Of a stretch of 64,000 nucleotides of DNA, positions 50,422 to 57,523 are shown one piece after another. The first letter of the stretch is position 1, and every line of letters begins with the position of its first letter. The translations under genes and the position numbers were made by a program. Origin of the DNA: CAIYRG01 sp964494505 (lineage in GTDB: Bacteria; Pseudomonadota; Alphaproteobacteria; Micropepsales; Micropepsaceae); contig CAZBRO010000015.1 of the NCBI GenBank assembly GCA_964494505.1, forward strand, positions 48,725 to 112,724, read 5' to 3'. Under the pieces are notes generated by a model, which saw only the letters and a list, made by a program, of their open reading frames with translations, had not been told where the DNA came from and ran no database searches.

Positions 50422-52451
50422 GGGCGCCACAGCAGCTTTCCGTATATGCCGCGGCCGATGACGACCGCATTGGCGTCGGTAATGGCCCCGAATTCCCGAT
50501 GAGAATCGCTTAACAGATTTTGACCCACAACGTCGAACTCCAGCTTGCTTGTCAGTCGCCAGCCAAGCCGCGCATCGAGTCGCCAATAGGCATGCACATT
50601 ATATCCCGGTAGGGCGTCCACATAGTAGATCGTGGTGTCCAAGGCCACGTCACTGCTGACATCCCATTGAGAGCGGACATTGAATTGGTTTCTTGGAGAC
50701 TGTCCCTTGGCGCCCTCGGAGGCAATTGCAGCATTGCTCGGTGGTCCGTCGAGTTGCATGTCGAGCAGGCTGTACACCGCCGAAAACTTGATATTGTCCG
50801 CTGCGCGCCAGTTGAGGACCGCCTCGAAACCGTAAGTTTTCGCCGTTGTCAGGTTGGTGGTCGCAATCGGCAGAACGATATGCAGCGGATTGCCGACCAC
50901 TTGGGGGGCCATCAGGCTCAACGTAGAGAGTTTGTCATAATCGTTGTAGAACGTACTGATGTCCATCTGGACGCTTGGGGTCCATTGGCGGCGATAGCCG
51001 GCTTCATAGGCGATCAATTGCTCGCTGCTGAAGGCGGGACTTGGTTGCAATATCACGCTGACCGGCAGGGGTATGATGCCCGGGGGGATGACCCCAGTAG
51101 AGATTGTCAAATTTCGCTCTAGGTCGGTGGGCGTGCGTGCTGCGCGCGCGACCGAGGTCCACACCGTCTGTAGATCCCCATCATCCCATTGCAGGCGGGC
51201 GTTGGGCTGTATTTCCAAGCCCGTGAAGTCATTATGCTCGAATTTGGAACCGAGGGTGAGAAACCATTGGTCCGGCACGAGCGTGATCTTGTCCTGCGCA
51301 AAGCCACTGAAGAGCTGTTCATCATATGACGTTCCGACGCCGGTGATGATCGGAGTAAAACTCAAATGGTCGATGCTGTCTCGGTACTCGGCGCCCACCG
51401 TCAGCTTGTTCTGCTTCCACATCGGAAAGTCATACTGGGCGTCGAAATCGACGGTGTTGCGCCGTGTACCAAGCGTCAATTGATCGCGCGTTGTCAGGTC
51501 AACATAGCTCTGGATCGTAAAGCGCGAGTCGTCTCCGAGTTCACGGGTCCAACGCCCTAGCAGATTGCCTCCGTACACAGATATGTTTTCATGCTGCGCA
51601 ATGGCGTAAGGGGGAGTGAGTTCGGGAACCGAACGCATCTGACCGCTGTCGCTGCGATAGATATCGCCTTGAACGGTGAATGTGTCTCCCTGGGTGTTGG
51701 GATCCCAATCCGCACGGAATCCGCCGCGCCAAGCGGCCCAATCGTCTTCGGCGTTCGTTCCAAAGGGCGTCTCGTCCGTGGCGTGGTCGAGATATTTGCC
51801 GTAGACGCGCCAATGCAGGTTTTCGCCCACGGTTCCGCCGTAGCGAGCGGTTATCTGTGCCCGGTCCTCATTGCCGGCCGTGAGGTTAATCAGCCACCCG
51901 GCCGTTTCGGAAGCTTTCTTGGTGATGATATTGATGACGCCATTGACCGCATTGGCGCCCCACAAACTGGCGCCGGGACCGCGAATCACTTCGATGCGTT
52001 CGATATCGTCGAGCGGCGTGTCCTGTACATCCCAATAAACGCCTGAATACAAAGGATCATAAACCACCCGCCCATCGATCAAGACGAGCAGCTTGTTGGC
52101 CAGCGCGCTGTTAAACCCGCGAACGCTGATGGCCCAGCCGGCAGAATTCACCCGGGCAACCTGCACCCCAGGCACCAACCTTAAGGCCTCGGGAATCGAA
52201 GTGGCGCCGGAACGGACTATATCCTCGCTGCTCAAAACGTAGATGGCGGCGGGTGCATCCCTGACGCTCTCAGGTGTCTTGGAGACCGTTATTACGGTTG
52301 CGTCGAAAAGTTCTTCGGGGGAGAGCGTGAAGGGATCCACCTCTACTACCGCCGATGCCGGACTGCCCAGGGCGCAAATACCGCAGAGTGCGGTTGTAAG
52401 CGCGAGGCCAGCCTTGAGCCGCCGCCAGCGTTTTTCCCTTATCGGAGTCAT
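50418..52451 (-). CDS. TonB-dependent outer membrane receptor 4
   Basis: 677 residues, smaller than the other three. The signal peptide ends near SPASAVVE. A linker PFTLSPEELFDATVITVSK leads to the plug: IPEALRLVPGVQVARVNS, ISVRGFNSALANKLLVLIDG, DDIERIEVIRGPGASLWGAN and VNGVINIITKKAS. The barrel ends in GRGIYGKLLWRP. This is the BtuB/FhuA-sized class for iron complexes, vitamin B12 or small compounds. Operon leader of the YfiR-kinase-regulator genes with ATGA coupling, so transport and signalling are probably linked. ATG 52451 lies downstream of GAGGGCG. Confidence 0.92.
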   Translation of the reverse strand: MTPIREKRWRRLKAGLALTTALCGICALGSPASAVVEVDPFTLSPEELFDATVITVSKTPESVRDAPAAIYVLSSEDIVRSGATSIPEALRLVPGVQVARVNSAGWAISVRGFNSALANKLLVLIDGRVVYDPLYSGVYWDVQDTPLDDIERIEVIRGPGASLWGANAVNGVINIITKKASETAGWLINLTAGNEDRAQITARYGGTVGENLHWRVYGKYLDHATDETPFGTNAEDDWAAWRGGFRADWDPNTQGDTFTVQGDIYRSDSGQMRSVPELTPPYAIAQHENISVYGGNLLGRWTRELGDDSRFTIQSYVDLTTRDQLTLGTRRNTVDFDAQYDFPMWKQNKLTVGAEYRDSIDHLSFTPIITGVGTSYDEQLFSGFAQDKITLVPDQWFLTLGSKFEHNDFTGLEIQPNARLQWDDGDLQTVWTSVARAARTPTDLERNLTISTGVIPPGIIPLPVSVILQPSPAFSSEQLIAYEAGYRRQWTPSVQMDISTFYNDYDKLSTLSLMAPQVVGNPLHIVLPIATTNLTTAKTYGFEAVLNWRAADNIKFSAVYSLLDMQLDGPPSNAAIASEGAKGQSPRNQFNVRSQWDVSSDVALDTTIYYVDALPGYNVHAYWRLDARLGWRLTSKLEFDVVGQNLLSDSHREFGAITDANAVVIGRGIYGKLLWRP

Positions 52452-52591
52452 GTTATTGCGCCCTCATCGAGGCGGTACAACCGCCCGTCGTAAGACGCCG
52501 ACAACCTAGTCCCCCCGGGCGTTGGCGCTATGTTCTCGGTGTTTGGATAAATGCTCTTGGATCTTGGATTTTTATCCTGCGTTAAGACTGG

Positions 52592-52606
52592 TTAACAAAA
52601 TATTAA
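52592..52606. promoter_or_regulatory. CtrA box TTAA-N7-TTAA
   Basis: TTAACAAAATATTAA is a perfect match to the alphaproteobacterial CtrA full-site consensus (TTAA, seven bases, TTAA). It lies 306 bp upstream of the ctrA ATG and 141 bp upstream of receptor 4, and could serve autoregulation of ctrA or control of the receptor operon. Confidence 0.6.
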
Positions 52607-52822
52607 GCAGCTGCTCGCGCGTTGGAATCCGTACATTTTGGTTGGAATGGAACTCCGGCTTGGTAGGCCCATGCCGACCGGCCCTGCCCCCACCCGAACC
52701 ATTCAACGCTGCGCGCGAAATCGGCCTCGAATCTTTCCGTAAGAGCGATTCGCTTCAAAATCGCTGCCCACGTCGACCGCGGGAGCGGCAATGCTCTTCC
52801 ATTCAAGCGGCCGTAAACCTTC

Positions 52823-52842
52823 GTTAACTGAATCAGGTTAAC
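52823..52842. promoter_or_regulatory. Near-palindrome of GTTAAC arms around a GANTC site
   Basis: GTTAAC, then CcrM-type GAATC (52830-52834), then GTTAAC: arms nearly symmetrical around CTGA-A-TCAG, one base out of register. It lies 70-90 bp before the ctrA ATG, where Caulobacter also has a methylation-sensitive promoter. Candidate cell-cycle-controlled promoter element; the half sites could also be bound by CtrA. Confidence 0.45.
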
Positions 52843-52911
52843 GTTAGTCATCGGTTAAGGGCGACGACCGGTTCAATTCTAAAGGCGCTCGTAATGCGAG
52901 GGGTCAAACAT

Positions 52912-53655
52912 ATGCGCGTACTTTTGATCGAAGACGGCAGCGCCATGGCACGGAGCATCGAACTGATGCTGCGTTCGGAAGGTTCCAACGTTTACACGAC
53001 GGACCTTGGAGAGGAGGGAATCGACCTCGGAAAACTTTACGATTACGACCTGATCGTACTGGACTTGAAGCTGTCGGATATGAGTGGCTTTGAGGTCCTG
53101 AAGGCGCTTCGCCTGGCAAGGGTGCAGACGCCCATTCTCATTCTCTCTGGGAATGCCGTCGTGGAGGCGAAAGTCAAGGCGCTCGGCTTCGGCGCCGACG
53201 ATTACATGACCAAGCCCTTTCACAAGGACGAGCTGTTGGCGCGCATCCAGGCGATTGTCCGCCGCTCCAAGGGCCACGCGCAATCCGTCATTAACACAGG
53301 CAAGCTGACCGTCAATCTCGACACGAAGACGGCCGAGGTGAATGGCCAGCGCGTGCACGTAACCAGCAAGGAATATCAGATGCTGGAGCTGTTGGCGCTT
53401 CGAAAGGGAACGACGTTGACCAAAGAGATGTTTTTGAACCATCTCTATGGCGGGATGGACGAACCCGAGATGAAGATCATCGACGTCTTCATCTGCAAAT
53501 TGCGCAAGAAGCTCGCGGTTGCGTGTGACAACGAGCAATATATTGAAACGGTGTGGGGACGCGGCTACGTCATGCGTGACCCGGAAGACCACGCCAAGGA
53601 CACCGTTGGAACAAAACCTCAGTACGCTCAACAGCTGCAGCCTGCCGCTGAGTAA
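52912..53655 (+). CDS. ctrA: CtrA cell-cycle response regulator
   Basis: 247 residues. An N-terminal receiver (MRVLLIEDGSAMARSIELML, phospho-Asp in LIVLDLKLSDMSG at 51, Lys in DDYMTKPFHKDE) and a C-terminal OmpR-type winged helix with the highly conserved VHVTSKEYQMLELLALRKG, LTKEMFLNHLYGGMDEPEMK, IIDVFICKLRKKL and YIETVWGRGYVMRDP. In Alphaproteobacteria CtrA controls cell division, flagella and replication. Odd points: IEDG for the usual IEDD, KLSDMSG for NLPDMSG, and a long C-terminal tail (residues after RDPEDHA) without the usual degradation signal. ATG 52912 follows GCGAGGGG. Its own promoter carries a CtrA box and GANTC sites. Confidence 0.93.
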   Translation: MRVLLIEDGSAMARSIELMLRSEGSNVYTTDLGEEGIDLGKLYDYDLIVLDLKLSDMSGFEVLKALRLARVQTPILILSGNAVVEAKVKALGFGADDYMTKPFHKDELLARIQAIVRRSKGHAQSVINTGKLTVNLDTKTAEVNGQRVHVTSKEYQMLELLALRKGTTLTKEMFLNHLYGGMDEPEMKIIDVFICKLRKKLAVACDNEQYIETVWGRGYVMRDPEDHAKDTVGTKPQYAQQLQPAAE

Positions 53656-54024
53656 GTCTTGCCGCGCGACGGGCGATTGAGGCCCGTCCTCAGCTACAAA
53701 TCAGTCTCCTTCCCGTCGTCAGGCCGAGCAACGGGAAGGAGCCGGTCGCAGCCGTTCTTTCTCCGATCTCATAATGTGCCAATGCGGCGGCAAATATTGC
53801 ATCGTGCTGCGACCGGGATCGCGAGCATGATCCTGAATTCCGGCTGCCAGGGTGCCGTCCAAAAGCATCTCTGCGACTGCCGCCGCGCGCCGCAAAACGG
53901 CTAATGTTTCTAACATTTTCAAGAATTCATCCGACTTGTGTCCGCGGTCACAGCGCGAAAGCTCGTGGTTTCGTAACGTAGGGATGTACCTGGCGTGTTC
54001 CTCTCAGCCAAAGGAGTATTCCCC
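53656..54024. other. Intergenic region downstream of ctrA
   Basis: 370 bp. It contains the ctrA terminator (53706-53741) and, near its right end, AAGGAG (54011-54016), the ribosome site of the PEP-CTERM gene. Short frames here have no support; no RNA gene seen. Confidence 0.5.
53706..53741 (+). terminator. Stem-loop terminator after ctrA
   Basis: CTCCTTCCCGT (53706-53716) pairs perfectly with ACGGGAAGGAG (53731-53741) around a 14-base loop, 50 bp after the ctrA stop. No clear T-run follows, which is common in these bacteria. Confidence 0.65.
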
Positions 54025-54927
54025 ATGTTGCGTAACATCGGACGCTTTGCAGAGCGAGCAACGGCGCTGAAATCCAGCCGGCAATGGCTCCTGCTTGGGC
54101 TTGCGCTCACGTTCGGCAATGTTGCAGCCGTTCAGCCTGCGAACGCTTCGGCGTTCTTCTGGATTTCCGCGCCGAACTGGACCTACTCGGCTGCTGCTGC
54201 GGCCTGTCCCGCGGGCATTGCCAAGTTCTGGGGTCTGTCTGTCGGAGCGAACAGCTTTTCCTATGCCTACGCCTATTGTCACCATCCCCTAGGGTCCTCG
54301 GCCGCTTATGCCGTGGCGGCTGCGGGACGCGGCGGCGCAGGTGCCGCAGTAGCCGTCGGCTTCGCCGATCCTTGGGCAAACATGGATATCGGCATTCCTC
54401 TGGAGGGTGGCGCCACGACGCCCCAGAGCTTCTCCGGCATAGGGTCCGACACCTATAGTTCCTTCACGGACGACTACGACGTCTTCAACGACCACATCAG
54501 TTTCACCAGCTCAGGCGACGCCGAGTTCGGGAGTCCGGCCCTTACGCACATTGCTGCCTACGAATACACCGGCAGCAATGCCCTGGACGACCTCTGCGCA
54601 CTTTTCGGTGCGTCGGCGGGCTGTGGGAGTCCCGGGGCGAACAGCGTCGGGGACGTAACCGATTTTTCGACCTTCGAAACGGATTTCGGAAGCAACCTCG
54701 TCTCACTGGGGTCGTTAACGGACCCGGATTTGTCGCAGCCGTTGAACTTCAATCAAACAGTTAGCAATCTATCGAACATCATCCTGGTGGGCGAGGGCGA
54801 CGCGGCCGCGGTTCCCGAGCCAAATTCCATTCTTTTGTTTGGCGCCGGCTTGCTGGCGTTCGTCATGGCGGGTGGACGCAGCCGGGGGCTCTTTCATCGC
54901 AAACGCTTCCGCGCAATGGGTTCCTGA
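54025..54927 (+). CDS. PEP-CTERM sorting-domain surface protein 2
   Basis: 300 residues. ATG 54025 (AAGGAG 8 bases upstream) opens a signal peptide (LRNIGRFAERATALKSSRQ, then a core to about residue 45, cleavage near ANASA). The mature part is Ala/Gly-rich with FFWISAPNWTYSAAAAACP and several Cys. The C-terminus is a PEP-CTERM signal: VPEPNSILLFGAGLLAFVMA, then basic GGRSRGLFHRKRFR. Exosortase substrate, likely surface or matrix. Followed by a Crp/Fnr gene 65 bp later. Unlike PEP-CTERM protein 1, its mature domain is not a match to a family I know. Confidence 0.85.
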   Translation: MLRNIGRFAERATALKSSRQWLLLGLALTFGNVAAVQPANASAFFWISAPNWTYSAAAAACPAGIAKFWGLSVGANSFSYAYAYCHHPLGSSAAYAVAAAGRGGAGAAVAVGFADPWANMDIGIPLEGGATTPQSFSGIGSDTYSSFTDDYDVFNDHISFTSSGDAEFGSPALTHIAAYEYTGSNALDDLCALFGASAGCGSPGANSVGDVTDFSTFETDFGSNLVSLGSLTDPDLSQPLNFNQTVSNLSNIILVGEGDAAAVPEPNSILLFGAGLLAFVMAGGRSRGLFHRKRFRAMGS

Positions 54928-54992
54928 CGGAAGCCATATCGATCTGGCGATGCGAGTGTTGAACGAATTTCTGAGAAAATAGTCTGGACCAC

Positions 54993-55703
54993 ATGACCAG
55001 CTTAGACACTCGCCCGCCGGACCGCCCAATCGCGAAGCACCCGATGGGACTTTTCGACGGATTGCCCGACGATCTTCTTTCGCAGCTCTTTGCGGGAGCA
55101 AAAACGCTGGACCTTGCCGCCAAGGCCGAACTGTTCCCCGCCGGAGTGCCGGGTGACGAGTGTTATCGCGTCGAGACGGGATCGCTCAAGGTCAGCGTGA
55201 TATCGAAAAATGGGATGGAGCGCACGCTCTCGATTGTGGGAACCAATTCCGTTCTCGGTGAGCTGTCATTGCTCGACCGGCAGCCGCGATCGGCAACCGT
55301 CACAGCCTTGACGGATTGCCGTCTCAAATACATCAGCCGCGCGGAATTCGAGCGCTTTGCCTCCAAGATGCCTACGATCTACGAACATCTGACAAGATTG
55401 CTTGCAAGCATGGTGCGGCACACCGACAGCTCCGTCGCTGCGGGCAGCTTTCTGTCCAACAGCGGCCGTCTGGCGTGGGCGTTTCTCAAGCTGGCGCATG
55501 AATTCGGAAACGACGAGGAACCCGACCGCATTGTTATCCGTCTAAAACTCTCGCAAAGTGAGATCGGAAGCCTGGCGGGCATTTCACGCGAACACGTCAA
55601 CCGAATTCTCAACAAATGGATTCGCCAGCGCATATTGTCGCGCGCCAATAGCCGCTACACGATCCTGAGCAAACCGCAATTGGAACAGATCGCGCAAATC
55701 TAG
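54993..55703 (+). CDS. Crp/Fnr-family transcriptional regulator
   Basis: 236 residues. The N-terminal cyclic-nucleotide-binding-type beta roll includes ELFPAGVPGDECYRVETGSL and SIVGTNSVLGELSLLDRQPR, the latter with the GELSLLD phosphate-binding cassette look of Crp proteins. The C-terminal winged helix has LSQSEIGSLAGISREHVNRI. It lacks the N-terminal Cys set of oxygen-sensing Fnr, so cAMP or another effector is more likely. The ribosome site is weak. Co-directional with PEP-CTERM protein 2 (65 bp) and convergent with the NarL-type kinase gene, whose activity it may complement. Target genes not known. Confidence 0.88.
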   Translation: MTSLDTRPPDRPIAKHPMGLFDGLPDDLLSQLFAGAKTLDLAAKAELFPAGVPGDECYRVETGSLKVSVISKNGMERTLSIVGTNSVLGELSLLDRQPRSATVTALTDCRLKYISRAEFERFASKMPTIYEHLTRLLASMVRHTDSSVAAGSFLSNSGRLAWAFLKLAHEFGNDEEPDRIVIRLKLSQSEIGSLAGISREHVNRILNKWIRQRILSRANSRYTILSKPQLEQIAQI

Positions 55704-55750
55704 CGCCGGTTCGCCGAAGAATGCGGGTGCACCTCGGACGCGTGCAGTTT

Positions 55751-56803
55751 TCACTGCGCCGCTTCGGCCCATGGAACGGTGCACATTACCTCCGTTCCCG
55801 TAGGAGCTTGCTTGCGGATATCCAATTGGGCGCCAATAAGTGCGGCCCGATAGGACATGATCCGCAAGCCCATCCCGTTGGCGCTGGGAACCGATGAAGA
55901 CAGTCCCCTGCCGTTGTCGACGACGCGCAACACGCGCCCGGACGCGGTGCTCTCCAAACCGATGACGACGCTCTTTGCCTCGCCATGCTTGATCGCGTTG
56001 CCGACCGCCTCCTGCGCGATCCGATAAAGGTGAACCGCCGAGTTCAGATCCTCTATGTCGAAGGGCTCGGTACATTCGAAGCGGCAGGAGATATTGAACA
56101 GGTCGCTCGTGCTGGAGGCAAAGTCGTTGAGGGCCGCCATCAGCCCATTTTTTGAGACCTCAACAGCGTTCAAACTGCGTGCGAGATTGCGGGCAAGCGC
56201 AATGCCTTCTTCGACGAGATCGACCACCCGTTTGGCATTCTTTTGTTCGGTGGAATTTTCGGATTCCAAATTTTCAGCGAGAACTTCCGCCGCCAAAGCC
56301 GTGCCGGTCAGATGCTGGCAAAGGCTATCGTGGATGTCGTGGCCTACCCGCTCCTGTTCGCGCTCGCTGATTTGCAGCAGTTCCCGCTGCAGTCGCTCGC
56401 GCATGGCGATTTCGTGGGTCAGCTTGGCTGCGCGTTCAACGGCTCGCCTTTCCAGATCATTGTGCAGCCGCCGCAGCGCAGCCATCAGATGTGCGGCAAA
56501 GACGAACATCGCAAAGCGGCCGAAAAGATTCCACAACGGCACCCATAAAGTTCCGTAGTGCGCCCCGGCTTCGATATCCCCGCTCACCCACAGGAACGAA
56601 CTCAGGATCGCAAGTCCGTATGCGGAGGGAAGGTTCACCAACCACGCCGCCGCTACGATCGGAAACAGATAAATTGCCGAAAACGTCGTGTCGGTTCCGG
56701 TGCGATAATCGAGATAGCCGATGCACAGCGAAAGAGCCGTCAGCGCGACGATCAGGACGCCGCGCGGCAATGTTTTGAGGACAGTCAGTGCACGGGCAAG
56801 CAT
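55751..56803 (-). CDS. NarL-type membrane sensor histidine kinase
   Basis: 350 residues. ATG 56803 (TGGAG upstream) begins a membrane module of three to four helices (LIVALTALSLCIGYLDYR, AIYLFPIVAAAWLVNL, YGLAILSSFLWVSG, FGRFAMFVFAAHLMAAL). A coiled linker (RRAVERAAKLTHEIAMRERL) follows. The HisKA_3 domain carries ERVGHDIHDSLCQHLTG (phospho-His in HDIHD) and the HATPase domain YRIAQEAVGNAIKHGEA, VVDNGRGLS and NGMGLRIMSYRA. NarL-type kinases pair with LuxR/NarL regulators, but none is adjacent here. The open frame reaches 57106; the extra part has no domain and is not supported. Confidence 0.85.
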   Translation of the reverse strand: MLARALTVLKTLPRGVLIVALTALSLCIGYLDYRTGTDTTFSAIYLFPIVAAAWLVNLPSAYGLAILSSFLWVSGDIEAGAHYGTLWVPLWNLFGRFAMFVFAAHLMAALRRLHNDLERRAVERAAKLTHEIAMRERLQRELLQISEREQERVGHDIHDSLCQHLTGTALAAEVLAENLESENSTEQKNAKRVVDLVEEGIALARNLARSLNAVEVSKNGLMAALNDFASSTSDLFNISCRFECTEPFDIEDLNSAVHLYRIAQEAVGNAIKHGEAKSVVIGLESTASGRVLRVVDNGRGLSSSVPSANGMGLRIMSYRAALIGAQLDIRKQAPTGTEVMCTVPWAEAAQ

Positions 56804-57523
56804 GTCGGTTGGAACTCCAAATGGCCGCCATGAAGCAGCCCTGTAAGGCGCCGGAATATCTTCGCTCCCGGCGAGATGACGTAGCCGGAGACGGGACGAC
56901 GTGAGGTTGTTAGCCCAGCCGCCTTCGAAACGGAGCATTTGCACCGCTCTTCCCCCTGCCCACGCCCCCATAGGGCAATGCTCATTCCGCGATCGCTTCG
57001 CAAAGCGTTTTGACAAATCAAAGACGCTGTAGGAAAATATACTACAGATAAATTTGGATTGGGAACAGTCCAGCGGGCATTTCGAATGGGCAACCGGGGG
57101 TACCAAGCAGTATTCGCCAAAGAACGCTCGCGTGGGAACTATTCCGCAGGAGAATGAGGGAACTCAAATTCTCCGCCCAATGGGTGGGTTCTCGGCCAAA
57201 ACCGGCACTCTCGACCAGGGCTGCGGCGAGCGCCGGCGGGAGGCAAGCCTTCTTGAGAAAGGTGTCAAAGAATTCATCCTGATCCGGGGGCGATAGATGC
57301 TTATGTCAGAAGAAGTCTTACAGACCGTTCGGGTTCCCGCGGTTCTCGCGCCACTGATTCAGGAGGTTCCGCTTGGAAGATAAGTCAGAACCGTTCGCGG
57401 TACTTATGAGAGCGGCAACACGATACCGATGAGCTGAGCCTAGGGATAACAGACCTTCCTCGTGCCGACCGGCTTCATTGCTGCGGCCTCACCCCTGGTG
57501 GCGGATAAAGGGGACATCACCGC
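56804..57523. other. Intergenic region, 720 bp, between kinase and RND genes
   Basis: No strong gene. A 42-codon frame at 57154-57282 on the plus strand has a decent ribosome site (GCAGGAG before ATG) and a basic sequence (MRELKFSAQWVGSRPKPALS) but no family; it could be real or chance. An inverted repeat lies at 57027-57047. Ahead of the RND gene, AAAGGGG at 57507-57513 is its likely ribosome site. Confidence 0.4.
57027..57047. promoter_or_regulatory. Inverted repeat CTGTAG-N9-CTACAG, candidate operator
   Basis: Perfect 6-bp arms around an A/T-rich 9-base spacer, 224 bp upstream of the NarL-type kinase start. TTGACA sits 11 bp to its left (57010-57015), but no -10 at proper distance was found. 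Neither arm fits a Crp or Fnr site. Confidence 0.28.

Larger units (their letters stand above)
52452..52911. other. Divergent regulatory region, receptor 4 / ctrA
   Basis: 460 bp without a gene. It holds a perfect CtrA box (52592-52606) with another TTAA-N6-TTAA overlapping it on the left (52582-52595). Four GANTC sites (52625, 52730, 52747, 52830) lie across the region, more than the one or two expected by chance. Toward ctrA, TTAAC motifs are clustered (52823-52856). GCGAGGGG at 52897-52903 is the ctrA ribosome site. Confidence 0.6.

Noticed and set aside
57010..57021. TTGACAAATCAA as an Fnr/Crp-type site
   Set aside because: The spacing between half sites is two bases too short for Fnr and the arms do not fit Crp.
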